Assembly (NCBI GenBank): GCA_026874595.1 | Contig: CM049316.1 | Coordinates: forward strand, 48,174,695 to 48,238,694 | From: Sipunculus nudus | Taxonomy: Eukaryota > Annelida > Sipuncula > Golfingiida > Sipunculidae | DNA: 64,000 bases | Reading direction: 5' to 3' | In this document: one piece after another, positions 1-13,586 of the stretch | How the letters are laid out: each line of letters opens with the position of its first letter | Position numbering within the stretch: the first letter of the stretch is position 1 | The notes under the pieces: model-generated | What the model saw: the letters and a program-made list of their open reading frames with translations, nothing else | Told to the model about the DNA's origin: nothing | Database searches by the model: none | Translations under genes and position numbers: made by a program

Positions 1-87
1 CTGGGGGTAAAACTTGGACAACTGCAGGTTACACATTGCAGACTTAACTTAAACCTTAACAATGCCCTGAAAATATAAACTACTTAC

Positions 88-153
88 TCATCGGGGAATG
101 GTATTGGCTGTAGAAGACTGCCCAAATTTGGTCTCCAATCTTCAAACTGTGAC
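88..153 (-). CDS. Internal exon 5 of the unidentified minus-strand gene
   Basis: This 66-nt exon on the minus strand has acceptor tttattacag and donor GATGA|GTAAGT. It supplies the third base of the Met codon begun in exon 4 and leaves with two bases (GA). It encodes SQFED followed by WRPNLGSLLQPIPFPD. The Trp/Pro-rich turn region looks like a conserved part of the protein and would be the best query for a homology search. The gene continues beyond the left edge of the window. The 390-bp intron between this exon and exon 4 (154-543) shows no recognisable repeat. Confidence 0.75.
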
Positions 154-543
154 CTGTAATAAACAAAGAATGAATAGGTGACAGCGCTCAACTGAAATTT
201 TCTATGAGGTTACTAGCAGAAAATCCTAGCGTATGGAATAGTAGTTCCTTGTATAACAGTATTTTCAAATGCAAGTGCCAGAGCTAATGCCATTTTGCAA
301 TACATTTTGTCCTGCATTATTGTTTCCATTCTTACACATTCTTCTCATGAAATTAAATGAAATCAGTCAATCAGTTTTGCTGTTATTATGCCCTTTAATG
401 TACGTGGCAGTAATGGGAAGGAAACTGAAAAAATCTGAGGATAGTCAGTGATATCAACAGAAACCGTTTACATTGCTCTTAAAAGTCCAACACATGTATG
501 TGCTGTGGCAACTGTGATTTGATGGGTCTTTATTCATACTCAC

Positions 544-639
544 ATTGCCTCAAATATGGCTATATAGCAGGCAATCCTTGAGTCTATCTCGGCAACATTT
601 TGGTCTACATGGACATTGTTTATTTGTTCCCTTAGGGCA
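544..639 (-). CDS. Internal exon 4 of the unidentified minus-strand gene
   Basis: This 96-nt exon on the minus strand has a strong acceptor, tttatttcag preceded by a T-rich tract, and donor GGCAAT|GTGAGT. The first base finishes the codon split by exon 3. The last two bases (AT) join G from exon 5 to make Met. The encoded peptide includes VAEIDSRIACYIAIFEA, a likely amphipathic helix. Other frames contain stops, while the frame imposed by its neighbours is open throughout. Function is unknown. Confidence 0.8.
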
Positions 640-2331
640 CTGAAATAAAACAAGAAAAATATATAATGAGAGAAGGATTCATATTAAATGAAATACCTGA
701 TTGACGTAATTTTTAGGACTGTCCCTGAAGAAATGTCAAGAATGAGCGATTCTCTCTTATAAAGCTATGGCAGTCACCATTATTTCCCCCACCTTGTTTG
801 ATGATTTTGAGTTCTTGAAATTATGTCAGGGTTTCCGAAGCCCCTAAGTATTGGCTATCAAAAGGAAATTTCCCTGAAATTATAACCTAAAAGTTTCCCC
901 AGAATCCTCAAAAAAAGGTCACATATCTTAACCTAGAACAGCACCACATTTATTAGATGGAATCCCCTATATTGTATTTACTATTAACATCATCGCTTTC
1001 TGTCATAAATATATTGAAGCCATCTGTACCGTGGAAGGGAATTTCAGTGTTCTGGCTAGGACTTATCTGCTTTCTGGCCGGTTGCATTAATTTTGAGGAA
1101 AATTGCTTGTATAGGTCTCGCCAGTTCACTAACCCAGTGTTATGTCAAAACATGACAGTTTGGCCGGATTCAATTGAAAAGTACATTGTAATAAAAAGTG
1201 TCCAGTTTGAAACATTCCAGCACCTTTCAGGCCACATAAACGTTTGTTTTGACACATGGAAAAAGTGTTAGCTTTTCAGCAATTAACAGCTGATGTCAGA
1301 CTGCCTAGTTCCTCAGAAATGTTAGGATATGAATTGTTTCTTGGTCCTTTTGGTTGATGGTGAATGGGAATGATTGGCTAACAAGCAAGTCATAAGGTCA
1401 ATGGCTGTTACGTCTTATGTGCGGCACCCCTTGGATATTTCATGGTGCGTTATTACTTTGAAAATGAAAGAAACCCTGGGAAAAAATGTGCCACCTGACA
1501 AGTTAGCGCCATACCAGCCCTCCAACATTACGACTAGATTACTGGCTGTCAGTATACCTTTAAATCTAGGTCTGAGGAACACATTATAAAGCCCAATGAG
1601 GATGCAAATATTTTTATCATTTTTTACACCTCATGGCCTCCAGGTACACAGTCAATTAACATAAACTTGACCAATCATTAGCATTTTTGTGTTCTTTCTA
1701 ACAACAGCAAACATGAGCATTAAGTTCCATTTTTACTCAGCATATTAGTAATTAATACAGGCATGGCTCACATGGGTTACTAGATGCAGCCAACTCGTAC
1801 GCGATACAGGAAATAATTCGTTACCATAGAGACAAGAGTTTCTGTTTGGGGTCTGAGTCCACATGTGTTCTTATGGGTTAATTCATCATTCATAGCATTA
1901 AGATTATGGGCTGTTTACCACAATATGAATGCAACATGATGAAAGACCACTGTGATCACGACTCACCAGGCTTACCAGGTAATTATCTGTCCTACTGAGT
2001 AGGGTTGTCATTGATAAAAAAATATGAGAAAATATAAACAAGTAACACATCGGTCATGACGCTCAGCTGCCAAGCAAGACCTGCAACATCATCGCCTGAA
2101 ACTCACAACTTCCAGGCAAATTTTTTAAGTATCTATTTGCCAATTTTGTTGAAACTTTCTACCATGAAAGAAATATATATCACATATGTCTGGTTAAAAC
2201 AGTGAGTTTATGAACTGTGACAAAATGTATGGTTGTTGAGCTATCCAGAACTAATCCCACAGCTTGCTTGATACCTGTAAGTCTCTAAAGGAACACCAAA
2301 TAGGCCAAATATAAGATCAACATATATAGCA
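640..2331. other. Intron sequence without recognised elements
   Basis: This is AT-rich intron between exons 3 and 4 of the minus-strand gene. An open frame at 957-1271 (104 codons, plus strand) has a hydrophobic N-terminal stretch, but I recognise no domain, flanking exon or coding signature, so I treat it as chance. I see no structured RNA or clear mobile element here. Confidence 0.5.
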
Positions 2332-2568
2332 AAAAAGGGACCCATGGGTCACAGCGCTCAGCTGATGTTTGAAATTTTTGCAAATGCAAAATATTTTTTT
2401 CTAATGTTTTTTATATATATATACATATATATATGAGAAGCTAAGGGGAAAGGGGCCCTCCTACTTGGTTATAGTGAAGTTCTAAATATATGATTGCAAA
2501 ACTAATACTCTGACAAGACTGTCATGAAGAAAAAACAGTAAAAGTTTTGAGATACTGTGATGCATATG
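2332..2568 (+). mobile_element. Truncated pearl-like element, family B head only
   Basis: It starts with the 12-bp palindrome GACCCATGGGTC followed by acagcgCTCAGCTG, which recurs at many element heads in this window. It then has about 235 bp of family B body and stops at gatgcatatgaa, where a second head begins. The body is about 90 percent alike by eye to 2569-2810 and to 63172-63411. The tail half (ACGG microsatellite and hairpin) is missing. Confidence 0.65.
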
Positions 2569-3374
2569 AACAAGGGACCCATGGGTCATGGCACTCAGCT
2601 GAAGTTTGAAACTTTTGCAAATGCAAAATATGCATTATATTCTATTGTAATGTTTTCATATTTATAAGCATATGAGAAGCTAAGAGGAAAGGGGCCCTCC
2701 TACTTGGTTATAGTTAAGTTCTAAATATATGATTGCAAAACTAATACTCTGACAAGACTGTCATGAAGAAAAACAGTAAAAGTTTTGAGGTACTGTGATG
2801 CATATGAAAAATTTACAGATGGACAGGCAAGTGGACAGAATGGACTAATACCTTTATTTCACTTTCAAGGGAATCATGCATTTAAGTTTATATTAAAGCC
2901 TTTTTTTAGCATATCCACTTTTTCAATTAATAGTTTTTATCTGATTCATTTTTTTTATTTAAAGGTTTTATAAATTCATAATTAAAAATATCTGAAAATA
3001 TAAGTTAAAATATCAGAATTCTAAGTTGCAATCATTTTTTATCCAGAGTGTAGCTAATATCTGGTCATATTATGCATACACATATATTTTATTATTTTTA
3101 AATTACAAATGTTTAATCTGAATATAAAAGAAAATAATGCCACAACATGGCATTTTCAAGATTATTCCTTGAATCACTATTAAAAAGTTTTGTACATTGG
3201 GAGTTTTCAGTACATGCTTAACTTTATTCACCAAAATAAAAGATTCAGTAAATTTGATAAAATTTAAACATTTTTTCAAATAAAGTTTACTTTATAAAGT
3301 ACACTGTAAGTTGAATGAGGGACAAACAAGACTATTGTGCATAATTACTATCTCAGCGATAAATGTTTACTGGA

Positions 3375-4838
3375 ACTAGAATACGGGTAGTTGACAAGTG
3401 ACTACGTGTATCCGCCAAAATCAGAGTAGGACGGGTGAAGTGAGGTATGGATTGAGTGGCAAGAGGAAATAGAGTTACATGTGTTACATATTAGAGTGGA
3501 TGTCTGCCACTAAAACAGGATTGAAGGTGGGGCCACCTGTTATTTGAACAAGAAACAATCCAAGATGTATACACATGCCAAATTTTAGGTGGAAAAGTCA
3601 AACCACTGCAGAGATATGAGTGATTTTATCCCACAGCAGACAAACAGATGGATGCTGTGCAAAAATGGCTGCAGGTGTGCCACCATTTTTGTGTATGTTA
3701 TAAAGCTATCCAAGGGCTACATTTGTGTAAAAAATTTTTCCTGATTGGTCAAACAAGTCCGGAGATATAAGCATTAATGTCTGCAGCATGAACATGAATA
3801 AAGATGGCCCAACCTGTCATAAAATCAAGAAAGCTATCCAGGATGTATACGCATACCGAATTACAGGTAATTTGGTCAAACCACTGCAGAGATGAGTGAT
3901 TTTAACCCATGGCAGACAAACAGATAGACGCTGTGCAAAAATGGCTGCAGGTGGAGCCACCATTTTTGTGTATGTTATAAAGCTATCCAAGGGCTGCATT
4001 TGTAAAAATTTTTTTTCCTGATTGGTCGAAAGAATCCGAAGATATAAGCATTGATGTCTACAGCATGAACCTGAATGAAGGTGGTGCCACCTGACATAAA
4101 ATCAAGAAAGCTATGCGGATGTATAAGCATGCCAAATTTCAGGTAATTTGGTCAAACCACTGCAGAGATATGAATGATTTTAACCCAAGGCAGATGAACA
4201 GATGGACACTGTGCAAAAATGGCTGTAGGTGGCGCCACCATTTTTGTGTATGTTATAAAGCTATCCAAGGTCTACATTTGTGTAAATTTTTTATCCTGAT
4301 TGGTCAAATGGTTCCCGAGATATGAGCTTGGATGTCTGCAGTGTGAACGTAAATGTAGGTGGTGCCACCTGTCATAAAATCAAGAAAGCTATCTAGGATG
4401 TATACGCATGCGGAATTTCAGGTGAATTAGTCAAACCACTGCAGAGATATGAGTGATTTTAGCCTAAGCCAGACAAACAGATGGACACTGTGCAAAAATG
4501 GCTGCAGGTGGAGCCACCATTTTTGTGTATGTTATAAAGCTATCCAAGGGGTACATTTGTACAAAATGTTTTTCCTGATCGGTCAAACAGTTCCCGAGAT
4601 ATGTGGGTTTATGTGTTGAAACAGATGCACAAATGGACGCTGGGCAGAGAGGAAAGGTCAGAGGTCAAGGTCAATTGGTTAGACACCAGTTCACATGTGA
4701 CCAGATAATGGGTGTAAGTTTCAGAAAAATCTGTCCAGTTGTCTCACAGGAGTTCTCTAGAAACGAACGCGGCGGCGGCGGCGGTGAAACCCGGTCAAAA
4801 ACAGTATCTGCAAAACTTCGTTTTGGCGGATATAATTA
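3375..4838 (+). mobile_element. Pearl-like family A element, copy A1 (older)
   Basis: It starts CTAGAATACGGGTAGT and continues with a short stem (GTAGTt...GACTAC) and TATCCGCCAAAA. The core has alternating palindrome-centred units of about 140 bp. The end is GTATCTGC-AAAAC...GTTTT-GGCGGATA. Most palindromes are degraded (GGTGGTGCCACC, GGTGGAGCCACC), with one intact at about 4228, so this copy is older than A2 or A3. It ends with a GGC-rich stretch (about 4768-4783). It has no transposase, and short open frames inside are repeat shadows. The adjacent host repeat B provides an empty-site comparison at 39165-39175. Confidence 0.7.
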
Positions 4839-4930
4839 ATAGTCAATTTCACACCTGGTGAAGTTTTAACTCTTTTCAAGTAAAGAATTACATATCTGAT
4901 GAACATCCACACTTTCACAGCAATACAGTA

Positions 4931-5567
4931 TAGAGCCCCGTTTTTTCCGTTTTAACGGAAAAACGGACGGAAAAACGGAATTAGGGTTCGAAAACGGAAT
5001 AAGGGTTCAAAAACGGAATTATATCAAATACACGGAATACGACGGAAAGTCGGATTTAGAGCCGATTTAAACTGCAAATTAAAAAATTCTCACCCAATAT
5101 CTTATTAAAAAATTCTTTCAAACTGCGCATTACCGCATGTCATAGCGTCTCAGAGGCGAAATAGCTTTGAATATAATATAACCATACTTGTTTCAAATGT
5201 TTGAAATGATAGACGGTAAAAAACAGACACTACACAGCAGAGAACTGTCTTGCCGATTCAGTGAACACATGCGCTGGATTACTTACGTGTGGGCCTGATG
5301 AAGAACCATTTATGTGAAGGACCAGGTATAATTTTAAATATACGTAAAGTAACTATGGCAACAATGTTAGCAGTAATTAAATTTAAAATATTTTAAACAG
5401 CTTATTGAACACGTAATACATTTAATCATCTGGATTTAAAAGTTAACTCTTAAGAAGATGTAGCAATTTTATTACATAAAATATAAAGATAAAACGGAAA
5501 ATTCCAGAATTTTGATTTTATTAAAACGGAAAATAATTTTTTATAAAACGGAAAAAACGGGGCTCTA
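4931..5567. mobile_element. MITE with AGAGCCCCG terminal inverted repeats
   Basis: The left end TAGAGCCCCGTTTTTTCCG is the reverse complement of the right end at about 5545-5567, giving a TIR of about 23 bp. The interior has repeated ACGGAA and AGGGTTC words and no open frame. Undisturbed copies of the host repeat at 32357-32372 and 39253-39268 read straight through, which proves insertion. The flanks share AATAC, a possible 5-bp target duplication, but the exact boundary is ambiguous by a few bases. Superfamily is undetermined. Confidence 0.8.
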
Positions 5568-5850
5568 AATACACCACTTTGTGGACACAATTAAATGTGC
5601 ACTTTAATCATTGTAACCCTGGTGGTACAATACAAAATCTAAAATGTAGCATAGCCAAGAATTAAATAAAATACAGAAAATTATCACTTTCATCTAGTTA
5701 ATGCACTGGGGGGGGGGGGGGGAGTGCAGGGCAGAGGGGAAGCCTGTTAGTAGTCGCCAAGCTCAGCCATGGCAAGCTCCCTGGAGAGGGTTACAAGTGA
5801 AGGCTTTACTATTAGGTGGGTTTGATGTAAACAACACTTGACATGGATAA

Positions 5851-6360
5851 ACTTGTTTACTTGTGCATTCAACCGATCCTCTTGCTTGTCATTTCAATAA
5901 AAATACAGTACACGTATAAAGGTTCCTGCAGTTAACCTTTTTGCAGAGAGATGGCAGCGCTTTCGAGGTCATAGCAGGTCATTCCAGTTATCATTGCCAG
6001 CCACGCGTGACATGATGTGAGTACGATACCGATTGTTTCCAGCGCAGGGCTGTTCACCAATGATTATATCATTATACAATAATGTGTTCTATATGATTTA
6101 TTTATTAAATCAATCGAAAATGTTATAATATATTGTCCCACGTTTATCAGGGGCTAGCATAATCAATTTTGGTAAGTCAGTATATAATAATGTCCCGAAC
6201 TTGATGGTAGGCCTAACAACGTTGCTTCCCAGAGCAATTTCATGCCAAATCTTTCATCCGAACGATCGTTCATCCGAACAAAAAGCTTCCCCCCCCCCCG
6301 AGGCTTTCGGATAAACGACGGTCTACTGTACATTTTATTTCCCTTGCATGCCGATGAATA
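5851..6360. other. Intron sequence, no element resolved
   Basis: This contains a C-run at about 6290-6299 and AT-rich sequence. I see no gene or clear repeat boundary. The phrase catccgaacgatcgttcatccgaac near 6255 is a short direct repeat of unknown origin. Confidence 0.4.
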
Positions 6361-8184
6361 ACTAGAATACGGTAGTCGACAAGCGACTACTTGTATCCGC
6401 CTAAATCAGAGTGGAACGGGTGAAGTGTTGCATATTAGCATGGATGTCTGCAGCCAAATTGTGTATGTAGGTTGCGCTACCTACCAAAAAATCCAGAAAG
6501 CTCTATACACATGCAAAACTTTGGCCCAATCGGTCAAACAGTTCCCAAGATATGAGCTTGGATATCTGCTGCATAAACTAGAATGCAGGTGGCGCCACCT
6601 GTCATAAAATCAAGAGAGCTGTCAAGGATGTATAAACTTGCAAAATTTTAGGCAGATATGTCAAACCACTGCCGAGATATGAGTGATTTTATCCCATGGC
6701 AGACAAACAGATGGGAGCTGTGCAAACATGGCTGCAGGTGGCGCCACCAGTTTTGCATATGATAAAGAGCTATGTGAGATTTATACACATGCAAAATTTT
6801 GGCCCAATCGGTCAAACGGTTCCCTAGATAAGAGCTTGGATGTCTGCAGCGTAAACTTGATTGTAGGTGGCGCCACCTGTCATAATATCAGAAAAGCTAT
6901 CCAGGATGTATAAGCATGCCGAATTTCAGGTGAATTAATCAAACCACTGCAGAGATATGAGTGATTTTAACCCAAAGCAGACGAACAGATGGACACTGTG
7001 CAAACATGGTTGCAGGTGGTGCCACCATTTTCGGTGTATGTTATAAAGCTCTCCAAGGGCCACATTTGTGCAAAAAAATTTTCCTGATCGGTCAAACGGT
7101 TCCTGAGATATGAGCTTGGATGTCTGCAGCATAAACGTGAATGTAGGTGGCGCCACCTGTCATAACATCAGAAAAGCTATCCAGGATGTATACGCATGCC
7201 AAATTTCAGGTGAATTAGTTAAGTCACTGCAGAGATATGAGTGATTTTAACCCAAGGCAGACAAACAGATGAACACTGTGCAAACATGGTTGCAGGTAGC
7301 GCCACCATTTTTGGTGTATGTTATAAAGCTCTCCAAGGGCTACATTTGTGCAAAAGAATTTTCCTGATCGGTCAAACGATTCCCGAGATATGAGCTTGGA
7401 TGTCTGCAGCGTAAACGTGAATGTAGGTGGCGCCACCTGTCACAAAATCAGAAAAGCTATCCAGGATGTATACGCATGCCAAATTACAGATGAATTAGTC
7501 AAGTCACTGCAGAGATATGAGTGATTTTAACCCAAGGCAGACGAACAGATGGACACTGTGCAAACATGGTTGCAGGTGGCGCCACCATTTTTGGTGTATG
7601 TTATAAAACTCTCCAAGGGCTACATTTGTGCAAAAGAATTTTCCTGATCGGTCAAATGGTTCCCGAGATATGAGCTTGGATGTCTGCAGCGTTAACGTGA
7701 ATGTAGGTGGCGCCACCTGTCATAAAATCAGAAAAGCTATCCAGGATGTTTACGCATGCTGAATTTCAGGTGAATTAGTCAAGTCACTGCAGAGATATGA
7801 GTGATTTTAACCCAAGGCAGATGAACAGATGGACACTGTGCAAACATGGTTGCAGGTGGCGCCACCATTTTTGGTGTATGTTATAAAGCTCTCCGAGGGC
7901 TACATTTGTGCAAAAAAATTTTCCTGATCGGTCAAACGGTTCCCGAGATATGTAGGTTTATGTGTGGAAACAGACGCACAAACGGACGCAGAGCGCAAAG
8001 GAAAGGTCAGAGGTCAAAACAAAATCGGGGCGCAGCAGTTCACATGTGACCTGAACATAATCCCGGGTTTCGGAAAATTCCGCCCAGCAGTTACGGAGGA
8101 GTTCTCCGGACACCTACGCGGCGGCGGCGGCGATGGCCAGCTGAAAACATAGTATCCGCAAAACTCTGTTTTGGCGGATACAAT
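6361..8184 (+). mobile_element. Pearl-like family A element, copy A2, with expanded core
   Basis: It begins CTAGAATACGG and ends with the hairpin GTATCCGC (8152-8159) / GCGGATAC (8174-8181). Between 6940 and 7790 there are three nearly identical 280-bp units. Each is a dimer of two diverged 140-bp halves centred on GGTGGCGCCACC (perfect copies at about 6588, 6866, 7146, 7426, 7578, 7706 and 7856). A run of GGC triplets (8120-8132) precedes the terminal hairpin. The intact palindromes suggest this is one of the younger copies. The repeated 70-codon frames on the minus strand are artefacts of the 280-bp unit. Confidence 0.75.
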
Positions 8185-8236
8185 TACTTTCACTCATCTT
8201 ATAGTTGACAGGATTTACATCAAGAATATTTTTTTT

Positions 8237-9046
8237 CAGTCTTGACACAGTTATGACATGAGTCAGTCTTGACATGATTATGACATGAAGCAGTCTTGAA
8301 ATGATAATGACATGAAGTAGTCTTGACATGCTAATGACATGTATCAGTCTTGGCATGATTATGACATGAAGCAGTCTTGACATGATTATGACATGAAGTT
8401 GTCTTGACATGATTATGACATGAAAGTCTTAACATGATGACATGAAACAGTCTTGACATAATTATGACATGAAGCAGTATTGACATGATTATGACATGAA
8501 GTAGTCTTGACATGATGACATGAAGAAGTCTCGACATAATTATGACATGAAACAGTCTTGTCATGATAATGATACGTATCAGTCTTGACATGATTATGAC
8601 ATGAAGCAGTCTTACACAATTATGACATGAAGCAGTCTTGACATAATTATGACATGAAGCAGTCTTTACACAATTATGACACAATAATGACATGAAGCAG
8701 TCTTGATATGATTATGACATGAAGCAGTCTTGACATAATTATGACATGAAGCACTCTTAACACAAATATGACACGATTATGACATGAAGCAGTCTTGATA
8801 TGATTATGACATGAAGCAGTCCAGACATGATTATGCCATGAAGCAGTCTTGACATAATTATGACATGAAGCGGTCTTGACACGATTATGACATGAAGCAG
8901 TCTTGACATAATTATGACATGAAGCGGTCTTGACAAGATTATGACATGAAGCATCCTTGATATGATTATCACATGAAGCATTCTCGACATGATTATCACA
9001 TGAAGCAGACCTGACATGATTATTACATGAAGCAGTCTTGACATGA
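8237..9046. repeat. 27-bp minisatellite
   Basis: The unit is cagtcttgacatgattatga plus catgaag. About 30 units are present, with occasional deletions to 24 bp and internal ATGA slips. Because the unit is a multiple of 3, long open frames (repeating MSRLLHVII on the minus strand) arise without being genes. It begins about 50 bp after the end of element A2. Confidence 0.85.
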
Positions 9047-9049
9047 CTG

Positions 9050-10690
<1,641 letters not shown>

Positions 10691-10696
10691 ATGCTT

Positions 10697-11556
10697 CCTG
10701 AAAAATAAGCTTCTAAGTTTTATTCTATTATAAGCTCTGTGACCTTAAAAAGTAGGTCAAGGTCACCCATCTTCGAACTTGACCGAGATTTTGTCAATAT
10801 ACATCTTCACCAAAGAAATAAAATTCCTATTGTGAATCCTTTTAGAGATATCCTGCTCACAAGGCCAAAGTTGAAAAATCCAAGAAAAATTCATTAAAAA
10901 TCAGAAATTGTTTGGAGGCGCCCCCAAACTTGTGCAGCAGTTACAGACCATCAGTCCCTATGATCATAGTAAGTTTTGTGAAAATCCACCCAATGGTTCC
11001 TGAAAAATAAGCTTCTAAGTTTTATTCTATTATAAGCTCTGTGACCTTAAAAAGTAGGTCAAGGTCACCCATCTTCGAACTTGACCGAGATTTTGTCAAT
11101 ATACATCTTCACCAAAGAAATAAAATTCCTATTGTGAATCCTTTTAGAGATATCCTGCTCACAAGGCCAAAGTTGAAAAATCCAAGAAAAATTCATTAAA
11201 AATCAGAAATTGTTTGGAGGCGCCCCCAAACTTGTGCAGCAGTTACAAACCATCAGTCCCTATGATCATAGTAAGTTTTGTGAAAATCCACCCAATGGTT
11301 CCTGAGTAATAAGCATCTAAGTGTTTTTCTATAATCAGCTCTAAAATGTAGAAAAATAGGTCAAGGTCACCCATCTTCGAACTTGACCGAGATTTTGTAG
11401 ATATACATCTTTACCCAGGAAATAAAATTCTGACGGTGAATCCTTTTCAAGATATCCCGCTCACAAGGTAAAAGTTAACGGACGCCGGCCGGACGGCCGG
11501 ACGGACGGACAGCTTGGGTGACGACAATAGCCCATCAGCCTAAGGGCTGAGGGCTA
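10697..11556 (+). mobile_element. Pearl-like element with 302-bp tandem core
   Basis: Two units starting at 10697 and 10999 are almost identical over 302 bp (acagacc versus acaaacc is one visible difference). A third, diverged partial unit starts at 11301. It is followed by a GGCCGGACGGACGG microsatellite (about 11480-11511) and then a hairpin with arms TAGCCC...TCAGCC and GGCTGA...GGGCTA (11528-11556) ending in an A-run. This tail architecture equals that of the other pearl-like families while the stem sequence differs. The 5' end is not resolved. Confidence 0.65.
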
Positions 11557-11965
11557 AAAAGAGCATTTATTTATTCTATGAAAACGGGACAGTAGGTGGT
11601 GCCACCTGTCTGGTCTACATCTTGGAAAACTCCCAGGATGTATGTACAACCAAATTTCAGACCAATACATTGAACCTCTCCTGAGATATGAGAAATTTTT
11701 ACCTAAAGCAAATGTATGGATGGACCCAACAAGAAAACAAATGCAGATGGTGCCACCATTCTTGAAACGAGATGGGTGTATCCTTGTATGCACAATTTCA
11801 GGCCAATATGGTGAATCACTCTTGAGAAAAGGGCATTAATTTATACTATGAAAACAGTAAAGTATGTGGTGCCACCTATCTGGTTGACAAGAAAACTCTC
11901 CAAGATGGATGTACATGCCAAATTTCAGGCCAACACATTAAACATCTCCTGAGATATGAGCAAAT
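11557..11965 (+). repeat. Degraded palindrome-core repeat (two units)
   Basis: Two units of roughly 285 bp begin at ggtggtgccacctgtctgg (about 11595) and ggtgccacctatctgg (about 11867), each followed by ccaagatg..tgta and aaatttcaggcc. They resemble the cores at 10270, 56290 and 60290. No element ends are visible. The remaining 11966-12205 has no recognisable feature before exon 3. Confidence 0.5.
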
Positions 11966-12205
11966 AAATCATTATTTCTGGACAAAAGTTGTCCCATTTG
12001 CCAAAATTCTGATGAAGCTTAAAGCCAATAATATAAAGGGCGTGTAACAAATATCCATACTCTATTACCATGTATCTCTGTCATGAACACCCAGAATCCA
12101 AAAACATTGTATACAAAGAAATAATTATCTTTATTCTTTGCCGTTTCCATTACTTAAGTAACTGCACACATGTGGCTACTGAAAATACACTTAAATGATC
12201 TTTAC

Positions 12206-12309
12206 CTTTTCACAAAGTTCTGGACCACTCGTATTCCATCGTTTTGTGAATTGAGCGCCTGAACATACTCCTGAACAAAGGTCCTCATCCTCGGATACTT
12301 CCCAAAGTC
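12206..12309 (-). CDS. Internal exon 3 of the unidentified minus-strand gene
   Basis: This 104-nt exon on the minus strand has acceptor ttatttaaag and donor AAAAG|GTAAAG. It enters in phase 0 and leaves with two bases (AG) of a split codon that is completed by the first base of the exon at 544-639, giving Ser. It encodes DFGKYPRMRTFVQEYVQALN followed by a helix-like segment ending QNFVK. The acceptor has a short, T-rich tract. The 40-kb intron upstream contains most of the transposon mosaic. No family is recognised. Confidence rests on the phase continuity across five independent splice junctions rather than on homology. Confidence 0.8.
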
Positions 12310-13586
12310 CTTTAAATAAATGTGTATTGTTTATGTTATTCATTGGAAAATAAACCTCAGATTCTTTAAGATTTTACTTAAGGCTACAAAAGATTACGTT
12401 TTTTCTATCCACTTGATATTAAAATACTCACAAGACAGAAGTACAAGGCAGAAATTCTGATTTAAAAGATGGAGGATATACAAAACATACAATAAACATG
12501 ATCAATGCAAGTTTGGGTAATTCTATTTACAATGTACTTTTGAAAGTAGCTCAATGTAGTCCTGAGCTATTTTAATAAACAAAGATAATAGACAAGGCCA
12601 TCAGAGATTACCTGTTATCCCTAAAACTTAAACCAGTTCTGAATCGCTGGCCACAGAATTGATTCTTTCCAACAGATAATAATAAGAAATGATTAATGAA
12701 CACATGTAGTGTTAGATGTTAAACAGTATACATGTGATAATCTACAACATGCTGAACTCACAGTCAGACACTGCTCTGGTCACAGTATTCACAAATCAGC
12801 AAAGAGTCATGCTTTATGAGTCAATTTGCAGCAGCAACATATGCAGCAAATGTGAAACATTCATTTGATAAATGTAAAGTAATTTCCACTTTTAAAACTA
12901 TAAGAGATGCCCAAGGAAAGGAAATCTTAGACCCACAGTCATAATAAGGATCAGCAGATGCTGATAAAGATAATAATCAGTTTTAAGGAGGCTACATTCT
13001 CTGTACCATTTATACCGACAAGCCAAGTTTTCAAATTATAAACCATTTTTTATTGATTCCCTTGAAACTTTTTGATGTAAACTAATGGAGTTACAATCAG
13101 AGGAATGGATACTTGTATCACTGTCCAGTATCAGAAGGGACCTGCATCCCAGCCCCTGAGGTTTTACTGCATGCTGCTGCGTATTATACTCATGGGGGGG
13201 GGGGGGGGGTTAAGAGTTTCCATTGTATTCTGCTTTTGGATGCTGAGCACATGCCTTGCTTTTGAGGATGATTCACATGTACTTTCAGGAAATATAATGC
13301 AAGCATAAGTTGAAATTTAATGTATGCAAACAGTTTATTTAAAGAACAAATCCATGAGCAGTCCATAGCTTTGGAACACTTAAGAAATAGTTTCCAAATT
13401 TCTTGTTTAACAAGTAACAGCACCTTAAACCTCAGCTTCTTCATGAAGGGTGTGCGAGTGATTTTGGATTGTTCTGTGTAAATTTTTTATTATATCTCAC
13501 TTTACTGCACAGTTACCTAGTTATTTTTAATTTTCCTATAAAGTTACATTTATATGCTTGCAATTGATGTTATTTCTTCACACAAC
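12310..13586. other. Intron sequence with long G-run, nothing else recognised
   Basis: This is start of the 40-kb intron upstream of exon 3. It is AT-rich, with a G-homopolymer of about 17 at 13193-13209. Open frames at 13105-13308 and on the minus strand overlap the homopolymer and show no coding signature. Confidence 0.4.

Larger units (their letters stand above)
2569..5850 (+). mobile_element. Pearl-like element, family B, interrupted by a family A element and a MITE
   Basis: The head carries the GACCCATGGGTC palindrome. The body is co-linear with 37142-39560 and with the pieces flanking 30963-32268. A family A element (3375-4838) splits it at ttactggaa/ttaat, and a MITE (4931-5567) splits it again at caatac/acacc. 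The right part includes a poly-G run and the phrase gtgcagggcagagggg, shared with 39405-39440. The 3' hairpin end is absent, so the copy is 3'-truncated near 5850. There is no coding capacity. Confidence 0.65.

Noticed and set aside
957-1271. 104-codon plus-strand frame with a hydrophobic N-terminus as a small secreted protein
   Set aside because: It lies antisense in an intron, with no promoter, splice or homology evidence; composition is compatible with chance.
6935-7716. Three successive similar 70-73-codon frames beginning MAPPTFTF on the minus strand
   Set aside because: They follow the 280-bp core unit of a non-coding element, recur in step with it, and contain no domain. They are translations of repeats.
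6588-7870. Possible CRISPR-like array because of regularly spaced palindromes
   Set aside because: Spacers are not unique but are diverged copies of one another, units are 140-280 bp, and the genome is eukaryotic.
8114-9044. Long minus-strand frames with repeating MSRLLHVII
   Set aside because: The 27-bp minisatellite unit is a multiple of three, so open frames arise automatically.
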